A stretch of DNA of 64,000 bases from Polaribacter dokdonensis (GCF_024362345.1 NZ_CP101505.1:454001-518000); one strand, 5' to 3'; numbered from the stretch's first letter, positions 17,735-27,291 are shown. The notes: generated by a model not told the origin, from the sequence alone. Made by a program: numbers and translations.

Positions 17735-19030
17735 TTATTCAGATTTGTATTTATTTGAATAACGTTTCCATAATTCTGTTTGATGCGTTTCTAAGCTAAT
17801 ATCTCTACCTTGAATAAAGGCTTTTGATAAAATATTAGTTCGCATATCTAAAGCATCACCTTCAGAAATAAATAGAGTAGCATCTTTGCCAACTTCTAAA
17901 GTACCAACCATATCAGAAATTCCTAATATTTTAGCACTATTTGAAGTAATCATTTTTAAAGCATCTTCTTTATCTAAGCCATGTGCAGAGAATGTACCCG
18001 CATAAAAAGGTAAATTTCTAGTATTCATTCTTTCCATTTGACCTTCCATACCAACTGCCACAGTAATACCTTTATCCATTAAAGTTTTAGCAATAGTATA
18101 GGTATAGTCATAGGCATCATCTTCTGAATTTGGGTTTCTATGTGGTCTTTCTAATACTACACCAATATCGTTTTTAACTAATAGATCTGTAACACTTTCT
18201 GCACCTTCTGCATGCACTAAAGCTATGTTTTTAACTCCAGCACTTTTAGCAATAGTAATGGCATCAGTAATTTCTTTTTGACCATTTACATGAATAAACA
18301 ATCTTTGAGAACCATCAAATAAACCTTTCATTGCTTCAAAAGGTAAATTAATTGTACTTTTCTGACCTGCTAAATAATTTTTGGCATTTGCAAAATACAT
18401 TTTTATATCATCAGTATTCTTTCCATATCTAGTATCTGGTTTTAATGCAGGATCTTCACCTAACCACCATCTACCTCTTGTAAAACTACTAGGCCAATTC
18501 ATATGTATTGCATCATCTACTTTAATTGCTGCATCTTCCCAATTCCAAGCATCTAATTGTACAATAGATGATGTTCCAGAAATTGAGCCACCTCTTGGTG
18601 TTATTTGAGCCATTAAAACTCCATTTGGCCTCATAGATTCTACAACTTTACTCTCTGCATTGTAAGCTATTAAACTTCTAATATGAGGGTTGTTAATACC
18701 AATTTCATCTACATCTACACTTGCTTTAACAGCATCAATTTCAGCCAAACCTAAAGATGCATTTGCAGCAATGAAACCAGGATAAATGTGTTTTCCTGTG
18801 GCATTAATTACAGTTCCCATTCTTGCAATTCTCATCATTGCAGAACCTACAAATGTAATTTTACCTTCATTAAACATTATTAAAGAATTTTCAATTACCT
18901 CTCCATTTCCTAAATGTGCAGTAGCACCTTCTATAGAAATAGCTGTACTTTGTTTGTCTGCAGGTGTTTGTTGTGCTACTATATTTCCTATACAGAAAAA
19001 TACTAGTAAACTATATATTATTTTTTTCAT
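17735..19030 (-). CDS. Exported amidohydrolase-like protein lacking the HxH motif
   Basis: Amidohydrolase-superfamily protein with a signal peptide (MKKIIYSLLVFFCIGNIVAQ), so periplasmic or outer-membrane associated. The beta-sandwich entry (ENSLIMFNEGKITFVGSAM) and the terminal GTLEVGKDATLFI are typical. After strand 1, where the family has HxH, the sequence reads IYPGFIAANASLGLAEID, with no histidines. Later family-like residues (VHAEGAESV) remain. At 431 aa it resembles the N-terminal half of its 987-aa neighbour, 6 nt upstream in the same operon. It may be a non-catalytic partner or use another metal arrangement. Confidence 0.8.
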   Translation of the reverse strand: MKKIIYSLLVFFCIGNIVAQQTPADKQSTAISIEGATAHLGNGEVIENSLIMFNEGKITFVGSAMMRIARMGTVINATGKHIYPGFIAANASLGLAEIDAVKASVDVDEIGINNPHIRSLIAYNAESKVVESMRPNGVLMAQITPRGGSISGTSSIVQLDAWNWEDAAIKVDDAIHMNWPSSFTRGRWWLGEDPALKPDTRYGKNTDDIKMYFANAKNYLAGQKSTINLPFEAMKGLFDGSQRLFIHVNGQKEITDAITIAKSAGVKNIALVHAEGAESVTDLLVKNDIGVVLERPHRNPNSEDDAYDYTYTIAKTLMDKGITVAVGMEGQMERMNTRNLPFYAGTFSAHGLDKEDALKMITSNSAKILGISDMVGTLEVGKDATLFISEGDALDMRTNILSKAFIQGRDISLETHQTELWKRYSNKYKSE

Positions 19031-19036
19031 CTGTTC

Positions 19037-22000
19037 TTAGTTTTTAAGTTCTTCTAAAGTATCACAATGAAAGTTGATATCTCCTCTTTTCATTGGTACT
19101 TTGGTTTTACCACCATTCATCTTTTCATTCAACATCATATTGATAAGTTTACTTTTTTCTTCTTTAATAGCCAAACGCTTTTTAGCGTCTTCAACTCTAT
19201 CAAAAAATACTTTACCATCAATAATTGTTTTTTCTACTTTTGCGTAAATAGACATTGGGTGATTGTTCCAAAGAACAACATCTGCATCTTTACCTTCTTT
19301 TATACTACCAACTTTATCATCTATGTGTAATAATTTAGCAGGGTTAATGGTTACCGTTTTCCAAGCATCTAATTCAGACATTCCACCATATTTTACAGTT
19401 TTAGCAGCTTCTTGATTTAAACGTCTAGACATTTCTCTATCATCTGAATTAATTGCTACAGTTACACCTGCATTATGCATAATTGCAGCATTGTAAGGTA
19501 TTGCATCATTTACTTCGTATTTGTAAGCCCACCAATCAGAGAAAGTTGAACCACCTACACCATGTTCAGCCATTTTATCTGCTACTTTATACCCTTCTAA
19601 AATATGTGTGAAGGTGTTAATGTTAAAATCAAATTTATCTGCAACTTTCATTAACATATTAATTTCTGATTGAACATAAGAGTGACAGGAAATAAAACGT
19701 TCTTTGTTTAAGATCTCTGCTAATGTTTCCATTTCTAGGTCTTTTCTATAAGGCTGTCCACTTTTCTTTAAAGCATCATATTCTTTTGCTCTTGTAAAGT
19801 AATCTGTAATCATTTGTTCTACACCCATTCTAGTTTGAGGAAAACGAGTTCCATTACTACTTCTAGATTGTTTTACATTTTCACCTAAGGCAAATTTTAT
19901 AAATTTAGGAGTATCATCATAAATCATACTTTCCGCATTTTCTCCCCATTTTAATTTGATGATTGCAGATCTACCTCCAATAGGATTTGCAGAACCATGT
20001 AAAATCTGAGCAGTAGTTGTACCACCAGAAATATTTCTATAGATATTGATATCTGTTGGATCTACAACATCTTCTATTGTAACTTCAGCAGAAGAATTTT
20101 GTGCTCCTTCATTAATTGATGATGCAGCAATATGTGAATGCTCATCTACAATACCTGCAGTTAAATGTTTACCTGTTCCATCAATTTCTAAAGCTCTTCT
20201 TGCTTTTAATCCTTTACCAATTTGCGCAATTTTACCATCTTTTAGTAAAACGTCTGTATTTTCTAAAATTCCTGCATCTTCACTTGTCCAAACTGTAACG
20301 TTTTTAATTAAGATTGTTTGTTGTTCTGGTTGCACATAATTACCAAAACCAATATTTGGATAACTTACAGGCATAACAGTTAGAGCATTGTTATCTGCAC
20401 CTTTTTTGTTTTTAGAAGACTTTTTTGAATTGGCTACTTTTTTACTTGCAGACCAAGTTGTTTCATTACCTTCAGTATCAAAAGCAGTTCCTTGCATTAC
20501 ATTAGAACTGTTGATTACTTTACCAATCATTCTTGTATAACCTGAATCTTCGTTTAAAGTGATTGCAATCCAATCATCTTTAAAAGAGAATTTAGATTTA
20601 ATTTTTTTATCACCTTGTTTAATAGCACCTTTTTGTTTTGCACCAGAACCTGTTACTGATAACTGATAATTTTTATTATTTACAGATAACATATAGTCTC
20701 CTGTAATATCTTTAATAGTCATATCAGAAACTATATTTTTAGCTCCTTGAACCCAGTTTTCGTAAATGGTTGTTTTTGCATCAAACACATTACCAGATGT
20801 AATTATAAAGTTTGCATGACTACCAGATTTTAAATTTCCAATAGATGAATTACCTAAAATAGAAGCAGGCACTGTAGTTAATGCTGCTAACGCTTTTGTT
20901 TCATCAAAACCATATTTAATGGCTTTCTGTAAATTTTTATGAAAAGATTTTACTGATTTTAACTCATGTGTAGTTAGAGCAAAATTTACTTCATTTTTAG
21001 AAAGTACACTTAGGTTAGATGGCTCTTGATTCCACTTACGCATATCTCTTAATGATATTTGTTGTGCTAAAAGAGGATTAGAAACATCATATGCATTGCT
21101 AAAGTTAATAGGAATAATAAAGTTTGCATTTGTAGCTTTGATGTCGCTAACTCTTTCATACTCATCTCCAGAACCAACTATGGTAAATTGTACTCCAATT
21201 TCATCTCCAACTTTATCTGCTCTTAAAGCATCTAAATGATTACCAGTTTCAAAAATTTGAGTTAGATTTTTATTAGCATTTAGAGCTTCTAAAGCCATGT
21301 CTTTATTTTTCATGTTGCCTTTAGCATACCAATCTGCATCTAAATATGTTTGACGTAATAAAGCCATTGCACCCATTCTTGAACTTGGGTAAGCTTGTCT
21401 TGATTGCACACTTTTACTAAACGAAAAGTATTGACCAGATTTGGTATCTAAAATTCTGTAGGCATCAGAGGCATTAGGATTTAATGCAATTAATAAACCA
21501 TTACCTCTTATAATACCATCTTGCATGTGTGTGTTTACCACTCCAAAACCTGCATTAATCAAATCTTTAGCCTTTTTGCCATCAAACTTAAAAGCTGAAA
21601 TAGGATTGGTATCTGGTCTGATATGGTCATTCCAATAATATCCTTCTCTAGATGCATCATATTGAGTTCCTCTAGTTCTGCTAGTAGCTCTTTTTGGTTT
21701 GCTAATTCCAAAACTTGAATAGGCATCAATAAATGATGGATATATAGTTTTACCATCTAAATCAGTTGTAATTGTACCTTCTGGTATTTTAACGTTTTTC
21801 CCAACAGCATCAACTTTACCATCTTTAATAAGCAGAGTAGCATTTTTTAAAACCTCAGTTGGAGTTACATAAATTGTAGCATTTGTAAAAGCAAATGCTG
21901 TGTTTTTGGTTGTTTTTACTCCTGAATCTGTAGGAAAATATTCCTGTGCATATGAACTATGCAATGTAAAGAAGAAGAGTAATAGAATTAGTTTTCTCAT
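19037..22000 (-). CDS. Large exported two-domain amidohydrolase
   Basis: 987-aa protein with signal peptide (MRKLILLLFFFTLHSSYAQ) and two amidohydrolase-like halves. The N-terminal half (~30-430) has TIYPSFIDAYSSFGISKP in place of the HxH region and looks inactive. The C-terminal half (~560-970) has the metal set: VDEHSHIA near 620 (HxH), then H in ISCHSYVQ, H in FTHILEG, and D in INSDDREM. It ends with KVGSIKEGKDADVVLW. A Ser/Lys-rich linker joins the halves. It is translated just ahead of the 431-aa paralogue. The substrate is unknown; related proteins are often called imidazolonepropionase-like. Confidence 0.88.
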   Translation of the reverse strand: MRKLILLLFFFTLHSSYAQEYFPTDSGVKTTKNTAFAFTNATIYVTPTEVLKNATLLIKDGKVDAVGKNVKIPEGTITTDLDGKTIYPSFIDAYSSFGISKPKRATSRTRGTQYDASREGYYWNDHIRPDTNPISAFKFDGKKAKDLINAGFGVVNTHMQDGIIRGNGLLIALNPNASDAYRILDTKSGQYFSFSKSVQSRQAYPSSRMGAMALLRQTYLDADWYAKGNMKNKDMALEALNANKNLTQIFETGNHLDALRADKVGDEIGVQFTIVGSGDEYERVSDIKATNANFIIPINFSNAYDVSNPLLAQQISLRDMRKWNQEPSNLSVLSKNEVNFALTTHELKSVKSFHKNLQKAIKYGFDETKALAALTTVPASILGNSSIGNLKSGSHANFIITSGNVFDAKTTIYENWVQGAKNIVSDMTIKDITGDYMLSVNNKNYQLSVTGSGAKQKGAIKQGDKKIKSKFSFKDDWIAITLNEDSGYTRMIGKVINSSNVMQGTAFDTEGNETTWSASKKVANSKKSSKNKKGADNNALTVMPVSYPNIGFGNYVQPEQQTILIKNVTVWTSEDAGILENTDVLLKDGKIAQIGKGLKARRALEIDGTGKHLTAGIVDEHSHIAASSINEGAQNSSAEVTIEDVVDPTDINIYRNISGGTTTAQILHGSANPIGGRSAIIKLKWGENAESMIYDDTPKFIKFALGENVKQSRSSNGTRFPQTRMGVEQMITDYFTRAKEYDALKKSGQPYRKDLEMETLAEILNKERFISCHSYVQSEINMLMKVADKFDFNINTFTHILEGYKVADKMAEHGVGGSTFSDWWAYKYEVNDAIPYNAAIMHNAGVTVAINSDDREMSRRLNQEAAKTVKYGGMSELDAWKTVTINPAKLLHIDDKVGSIKEGKDADVVLWNNHPMSIYAKVEKTIIDGKVFFDRVEDAKKRLAIKEEKSKLINMMLNEKMNGGKTKVPMKRGDINFHCDTLEELKN

Positions 22001-22093
22001 GTAGTTTGAATTAATTTGAATAAAGGTTCTAAATTAGAGATTACCTATTTGTAAATAGATAGATCCTACTAATTTAACATAATTTTAAGAAAA

Positions 22094-23170
22094 CTAAATT
22101 TGCTTAGTTTCTTCTAAATATGAGATAAGTAGATCCACTACATAATTATAAGAATCTGTACCTTTAGTTTGTTTATTTGCCTTTAAATAGGCACTGTAGC
22201 CTTTTTTAACTAAGGGTTCAAAAGGGTTTTTATATTGTTGCCAAAAGTTGTAGCTGGCATTAAAATCTTTAATAATTCCTTTATTTACAGTTTGCCATAA
22301 TTGAGAAGATAACTCTGGATTTCTTTTTCTGATTTCAGAGATACTATATCCAAAAGCCATTCTATAGCTGGCATATTTAAAATATACATCATCATTATAA
22401 TTAGCAGCCAAAAACCCTACAAAATTTGCTTCATTTTCTGCAGCAAATCCTATTTGATGAGCCATTTCATGACAGGCAGTTGTTGGGAAACTTGTTTTAG
22501 GTATTTTATCATTCACCTGAGCTTCTCCTGTTAATGGATTTAGGTAGCCAGATGTTCCATTGTAACTTTGTAACAAGCTCATTAAAGAACTTTTTACTGA
22601 TGGAGTATGATAGCTTAATTGAGGAAAATCACTTTCTAAATTTTTGTAACCCTTTAAGGATAATTTATATAAATCGTTTGCGGAGTATGGATTTTCCACT
22701 TTAACAGTGTCATTCCCAGTAATTTTATGATGATAATAATTTAATTCTTTTACTATGAATTTAGTACTTTTTATTAGCTGATCTGTTGTGTATTTACTTT
22801 GCTCATATCCTAAATTTTTGGCTAATGGTTCTCTGTAATAATTTAAGCCCCAAAAAAGATAAAAACAAAAATAAATTATTGATAAAAATGCAACAAAATG
22901 TGTAATTTTGGGAAGTAAATTTTTAAATTTATTTTTAAATAGTAGAAAAATAAAACGTAAGAATAATAGTACAAGAATAGCCAGTAAAAGATCCCCAACA
23001 GAATAAGGTATCCAACCCAATAATTTTCTTAAAAACCAAGAAATATAAGGATAGATTCCATTTGAATAAAAACGTTCAATAAAAGCAGAGTTATTCTCTG
23101 CCAAACGCATTAAAAGCATTTGGACAGGCAATAAAAGAGCAATAATTATATGTTTTTTATTCCATTTCAC
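22094..23170 (-). CDS. DUF3810 membrane protein with a zincin-like HExxH motif
   Basis: 358-aa protein of the DUF3810 family, common in Bacteroidota and Firmicutes. Three hydrophobic segments lie in about residues 8-125. The soluble part holds TTACHEMAHQIGFAAENEAN, i.e. HExxH followed by a Glu-rich stretch as in gluzincin peptidases. This suggests a membrane-anchored metallopeptidase, but no activity is established for the family as far as I know. It is divergent from dnaB. Confidence 0.85.
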   Translation of the reverse strand: MKWNKKHIIIALLLPVQMLLMRLAENNSAFIERFYSNGIYPYISWFLRKLLGWIPYSVGDLLLAILVLLFLRFIFLLFKNKFKNLLPKITHFVAFLSIIYFCFYLFWGLNYYREPLAKNLGYEQSKYTTDQLIKSTKFIVKELNYYHHKITGNDTVKVENPYSANDLYKLSLKGYKNLESDFPQLSYHTPSVKSSLMSLLQSYNGTSGYLNPLTGEAQVNDKIPKTSFPTTACHEMAHQIGFAAENEANFVGFLAANYNDDVYFKYASYRMAFGYSISEIRKRNPELSSQLWQTVNKGIIKDFNASYNFWQQYKNPFEPLVKKGYSAYLKANKQTKGTDSYNYVVDLLISYLEETKQI

Positions 23171-23295
23171 AAGGGTAAAAATAGCAATTCAATTTTAAAG
23201 ACTACTGGTTATTAACAAGATAATAACAATTTTGTTTACAATAAATGTTCACAAATTAATGTTAAGAAAGATAAAGGCTAATCAACCTAAAAAAG

Positions 23296-23303
23296 TACAT
23301 TTG
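23296..23303 (+). promoter_or_regulatory. Candidate -7 box directly before the dnaB start
   Basis: TACATTTG matches TAnnTTTG and lies 5 nt before the ATG at 23309. If transcription begins the usual few bases after the box, the mRNA would be leaderless or nearly so. No TTG is seen at the -33 position, so support is moderate. Confidence 0.45.
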
Positions 23304-23308
23304 TGTCA

Positions 23309-24832
23309 ATGGAAAAAACGAATACGATAGCAGGAAAGAAGATTGATAAATCCAGAATTATTAGTCTTGAAAAAGGTAAGATTCCTCCACAGGCAGTAGA
23401 GTTAGAAGAAGCTGTGTTAGGTGCAATGATGATTGATAAAAAGGGTATAGATGATGTAATTGACATTTTACATTCTGATGCTTTTTACGATGCAAAGCAT
23501 CAAGAAATTTATGCTGCTATTTATGAGTTATTTCAAAATTCACAACCTATAGATATTTTAACAGTTTCTAACTTGTTGAAAAAGAACGGAAAACTAGAAA
23601 TGGTTGGTGGCGATTTTTTCCTGATACGTCTAACTCAGAAAGTGGCTTCTTCTGCGCATATTGAATTTCATGCCAGAATCATTTTACAAAAATATATTCA
23701 GCGAAAATTAATTTCAATTTCATCAGAAATTATAGAAAGCTCTTATGACGAATCTACAGATGTTTTTGATTTGTTAGATGAAGCAGAAGGTAAATTGTTC
23801 GAGGTTACACAAGGTAACTTAAAAAAGAGTTCAGAAGATGCTGGCTCACTTGTAAAACAAGCCTTAAAAAAGATTCAAGAAATAGGGAACCAAGAAGGGA
23901 TGTCTGGTTTGGCTACAGGCTTTACAAAATTAGATGCATTAACTTCTGGTTGGCAACCTTCAGATTTAATTATTATTGCTGCAAGACCAGGTATGGGTAA
24001 AACAGCATTTGTAATTTCTATGGCTAAAAATATGGCTATAGACTTTAATCATGCTGTTGCAGTTTTCTCTCTAGAGATGTCTTCTGTACAGTTAATTACA
24101 AGGATGATTTCTTCCGAAACAGGTTTAACTTCAGAAAAATTAAGAAAAGGTAATTTAGAGCCTCATGAATGGGAGCAATTAAATGTTAAAGTAAAACGTT
24201 TGTCTGATGCACCTATTTTTATTGATGATACACCTTCTTTATCAATATTTGATTTACGTGCAAAAGCAAGACGTTTAGTATCTCAACATAATGTAAGAAT
24301 CATTGTTATTGATTACTTACAATTAATGACTGCTGGTGGAAATGGAAAAGGTGGTGGAAATAGAGAGCAAGAAATTTCTACTATTTCAAGAAACTTAAAA
24401 GCATTAGCAAAAGAACTTTCTGTACCAGTAATTGCACTTTCTCAGCTATCTAGAGCAGTTGAAACTCGTGGAGGTTCTAAAAGACCATTATTATCAGATT
24501 TACGTGAATCTGGAGCAATTGAGCAAGATGCAGATATTGTAAGTTTTATATTTAGGCCAGAATATTATGGAATGACAGAATGGGATGATGATGAGCATAC
24601 ACCATGTGAAGGTCAAGGTGAATTTATTGTTGCAAAACACAGAAATGGTGGTTTAGATAATATTCGATTGAAGTTTACAGGACATTTAGCAAAATTTTCT
24701 GATTTAGAAGAAGGCTTTAGTTCGGAATTCCAATCTTCTATGAATGCAGATTTCCCTGATGACTTTTCTGTAAATCAAAGAATAGAACCAAAAGATGCAT
24801 TTGGAAGTGATGATGATGATGTACCCTTTTAA
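23309..24832 (+). CDS. dnaB: Replicative DNA helicase DnaB
   Basis: Hexameric replicative helicase that unwinds DNA ahead of the fork. The 507-aa protein has the N-terminal DnaB collar domain (~residues 25-130, VELEEAVLGAMMID), then the RecA-like motor. Walker A is in AARPGMGKTAFVIS (~230), Walker B is in IIVIDYLQLM, and the LSRAVETRGGSKRPLLSDLRESGAIEQDAD helicase motif follows. No intein is present. I choose ATG 23309 (MEKTNTIAGKK); a GTG two codons upstream overlaps the promoter-like box. The C-terminus is acidic (GSDDDDVPF), as in other flavobacteria. Confidence 0.97.
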   Translation: MEKTNTIAGKKIDKSRIISLEKGKIPPQAVELEEAVLGAMMIDKKGIDDVIDILHSDAFYDAKHQEIYAAIYELFQNSQPIDILTVSNLLKKNGKLEMVGGDFFLIRLTQKVASSAHIEFHARIILQKYIQRKLISISSEIIESSYDESTDVFDLLDEAEGKLFEVTQGNLKKSSEDAGSLVKQALKKIQEIGNQEGMSGLATGFTKLDALTSGWQPSDLIIIAARPGMGKTAFVISMAKNMAIDFNHAVAVFSLEMSSVQLITRMISSETGLTSEKLRKGNLEPHEWEQLNVKVKRLSDAPIFIDDTPSLSIFDLRAKARRLVSQHNVRIIVIDYLQLMTAGGNGKGGGNREQEISTISRNLKALAKELSVPVIALSQLSRAVETRGGSKRPLLSDLRESGAIEQDADIVSFIFRPEYYGMTEWDDDEHTPCEGQGEFIVAKHRNGGLDNIRLKFTGHLAKFSDLEEGFSSEFQSSMNADFPDDFSVNQRIEPKDAFGSDDDDVPF

Positions 24833-24860
24833 AAACTTAAATAATTTATAAATTAAATGA

Positions 24861-24902
24861 AATACACAATTGCTTTACAGTAATTGTGTATTTTAGTTTT
24901 TG
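24861..24902 (+). terminator. Intrinsic terminator after dnaB, abutting the next start codon
   Basis: AATACACAATT (24861-24871) pairs with AATTGTGTATT (24882-24892) around a 10-nt loop, followed by TTAGTTTTT. The next ATG (24905) comes only 12 nt later. The stem end also contains TATTTTAG (24889-24896), one base off a -7 box, so stop and restart signals may overlap here as before the LptF/G gene. Confidence 0.75.
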
Positions 24903-24904
24903 AT

Positions 24905-26164
24905 ATGAAAAAACTATTTATAGTAGCTACTTTTTTATTGATTTCAAACTCTTTATGGGCATCATTTATTTATGTTCCTATGGATGATGACAATCAAAAA
25001 AATCATCTTAAAGCTTATGGAATTGTATATTTTGGTTTAGAAGCTGGCTTAAAATCAAAATGGTTACTAAATTACGATGGAGGTGCTTTTTTGATAGAAA
25101 ACAACAAGGCTATTGAAAACGAATGTAAAATTCGAGGTGTTTCTTATCAAATAATTTCGGATGCTAAAGCACAATTAATTTTGCAAGAAATTGCATCTCC
25201 TTCTTCTAATCAGGATGCAGTAATCTTAGAGAAAGCACCAAAAATTGCAGTTTATTCGCCTAAAGATAAAATGCCTTGGGATGATGCTGTTACTATGGTT
25301 TTAACCTATGCAGAAATTCCTTTTGATGTTATTTATGATAAAGAGGTGTTAGAAGATAAATTATTAATTTATGAATGGCTGCATTTACATCATGAAGATT
25401 TTACTGGACAATATGGAAAGTTTTATGGTTCTTTTAGAACTGCACCTTGGTATATAGAAGGTAAAAAAAATGCAGAGCGATTAGCGCAAGAATTAGGTTT
25501 TAATAAAGTATCAGAAGAAAAATTAGCTGTTGCTAAAAAGATAAGAGATTATGTAGTTGGTGGAGGGTTTATGTTTGCTATGTGTTCTGCAACAGATAGT
25601 TTTGATATTGCTTTATCTGCAGAAGGTGTAGATATTGCAGAGGCTATGTTTGATGGAGATGCATCAACCTTAAATTATCAATCTAAAATTAACTACAATA
25701 AAACGTTTGCATTCAAAGACTTTCAATTGGAAAGAAGCCCAATTAAATATGAGTTTTCTTCAATAGATATGACAAGAAAACGTAGAATTCCTAAAACTTC
25801 AGATTACTTTTCGTTAATTGAATTCTCTGCCAAGTGGGATCCTGTACCAACTATGTTAACTCAAAACCATACAACCTTAGTAAAAGGTTTTATGGGGCAA
25901 ACTACTTCTTTTGATAGAAATACCGTAAAATCTAATGTGTTGGTATTAGGAGAAAACAAAACCAATAGAGAAGCAAGATATATTCATGGTACAAAAGGTA
26001 AAGGAATGTTTACTTTTTATGGAGGGCATGATCCTGAAGATTATACTCATAGAGTAGGAGACCCAAAAACAGAACTTGATTTGCACCCAACATCACCTGG
26101 ATACAGGTTAATTTTAAACAATGTATTGTTTCCTGCAGCTAAAAAGAAGAAACAAAAAACATAA
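24905..26164 (+). CDS. Exported amidotransferase-like protein ('asparagine synthetase B' family name)
   Basis: 419-aa protein starting with a signal peptide (MKKLFIVATFLLISNSLWA), so periplasmic. I choose ATG 24905 since the longer reading from an upstream codon overlaps the dnaB terminator. Flavobacterial homologues carry the label asparagine synthetase B, but I see neither the N-terminal Cys2 glutaminase domain nor an asparagine synthase domain. Instead it has a flavodoxin-like pattern resembling class-I glutamine amidotransferases/ThuA: IAVYSPKDKMPWDDAVTMV, VGGGFMFAMCSATDSFDI (Cys in a nucleophile-elbow-like context) and FTFYGGHDPEDYTHR. The function is unknown and the common name is probably wrong. 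Confidence 0.75.
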   Translation: MKKLFIVATFLLISNSLWASFIYVPMDDDNQKNHLKAYGIVYFGLEAGLKSKWLLNYDGGAFLIENNKAIENECKIRGVSYQIISDAKAQLILQEIASPSSNQDAVILEKAPKIAVYSPKDKMPWDDAVTMVLTYAEIPFDVIYDKEVLEDKLLIYEWLHLHHEDFTGQYGKFYGSFRTAPWYIEGKKNAERLAQELGFNKVSEEKLAVAKKIRDYVVGGGFMFAMCSATDSFDIALSAEGVDIAEAMFDGDASTLNYQSKINYNKTFAFKDFQLERSPIKYEFSSIDMTRKRRIPKTSDYFSLIEFSAKWDPVPTMLTQNHTTLVKGFMGQTTSFDRNTVKSNVLVLGENKTNREARYIHGTKGKGMFTFYGGHDPEDYTHRVGDPKTELDLHPTSPGYRLILNNVLFPAAKKKKQKT

Positions 26165-26230
26165 AATACATTCTGTTAATAAAACATCAATAAATAAATT
26201 TTTATTTCTTTAGAAAGTAAATCTCTTTTG

Positions 26231-26238
26231 TATTTTTG
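26231..26238 (+). promoter_or_regulatory. Candidate -7 box for the transketolase gene
   Basis: TATTTTTG matches TAnnTTTG exactly and lies 24 nt before the ATG at 26263. It overlaps the in-frame TTG that would give a longer protein, so it argues for the ATG start. No clear -33 TTG is seen. Confidence 0.45.
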
Positions 26239-26262
26239 CCTTATAAAATTATTTTAGAAAAA

Positions 26263-27108
26263 ATGCCAACAACACAAGAATTACAAGATTTTACACAACA
26301 AGTTCGTAGAGATATTTTAAGAATGGTACACAAAGTAAATTCTGGTCATCCAGGAGGTTCTTTAGGCTGTGCAGAGTTTTTTACTTGTTTGTATCAAGAA
26401 GTAATGGATTACTCTACAGACTTTACTATGGATGGTAAAAATGAAGATTTATTTTTCCTTTCTAATGGGCATATCTCTCCTGTATATTACAGTGTTTTGG
26501 CTCATAGTGGTTTTTTTCCTGTAAATGAGTTAAATACGTTTAGATTAATTGATTCTCGTTTACAAGGTCATCCAACTACACATGAAGGTTTAGAAGGTAT
26601 TAGAATTGCATCTGGTTCTTTAGGTCAAGGTTTATCTGTTGCACTTGGTGCTGCAGAAGCTAAGAAATTAAATAACGATGATAAATTAATTTATTCTTTA
26701 CATGGTGATGGAGAATTACAAGAAGGTCAAAACTGGGAAGCAATTATGTATGCATCAGCTAAAAAAGTAGATAACTTAATTGCTACTATTGATTTAAATG
26801 GTAAACAGATTGATGGTGCAACTGATGATGTTTTACCAATGGGAAGCATTAAAGCGAAATTTGAAGCTTTTGGTTGGGATGTAATTGAAGTTAAAGAAGG
26901 TAATGATATTGAAGCTGTTTTAGCAGGTTTAGCAGAAGCAAAATCATTAACAGGTAAAGGGAAACCAGTTTGTATTTTATTAGAAACAATGATGGGTAAT
27001 GGAGTTGATTTTATGATGCATACACATGCTTGGCATGGTAAGGCACCAAATGATGAGCAGTTAGAAAGTGCTTTGAATCAAAACCCTGTTACTTTAGGAG
27101 ATTACTAA
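26263..27108 (+). CDS. Transketolase, N-terminal (ThDP-binding) subunit
   Basis: Thiamine-diphosphate-binding half of transketolase, the pentose-phosphate enzyme that moves two-carbon units. At 281 aa it corresponds to the N-terminal domain of the fused enzyme. It has KVNSGHPGGSLGCAEFFT, LQGHPTTHEGLEG, the ThDP motif HGDGELQEGQNWEA (GDG...), and ATIDLNGKQIDGATDD. The start is ATG 26263 (MPTTQELQDFTQQ). In most flavobacteria the C-terminal pyrimidine-binding subunit follows directly; here a terminator and bshA follow instead, so the partner must be elsewhere in the genome for activity. Confidence 0.92.
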   Translation: MPTTQELQDFTQQVRRDILRMVHKVNSGHPGGSLGCAEFFTCLYQEVMDYSTDFTMDGKNEDLFFLSNGHISPVYYSVLAHSGFFPVNELNTFRLIDSRLQGHPTTHEGLEGIRIASGSLGQGLSVALGAAEAKKLNNDDKLIYSLHGDGELQEGQNWEAIMYASAKKVDNLIATIDLNGKQIDGATDDVLPMGSIKAKFEAFGWDVIEVKEGNDIEAVLAGLAEAKSLTGKGKPVCILLETMMGNGVDFMMHTHAWHGKAPNDEQLESALNQNPVTLGDY

Positions 27109-27130
27109 ATAGAAATGATATAGAATTATT

Positions 27131-27164
27131 AAAGAGTTGTGCTTTTAGGCACAACTCTTTTTTG
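27131..27164 (+). terminator. Intrinsic terminator after the transketolase subunit gene
   Basis: AAAGAGTTGTGC (27131-27142) and GCACAACTCTTT (27149-27160) form a perfect 12-bp stem with a TTTTAG loop and a T-run. It shows that the transketolase gene ends its own transcript. Confidence 0.92.
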
Positions 27165-27291
27165 TTTTGGTAATTCTAGTACATAGAATTTATGAATTTA
27201 TTTAACATCAAAGTGTAGTAGAACTTTTATCTTTACAACTTATAATGATAAAATCAATTTGGTTTAATTCATTCTAACTTATAACTAACTT

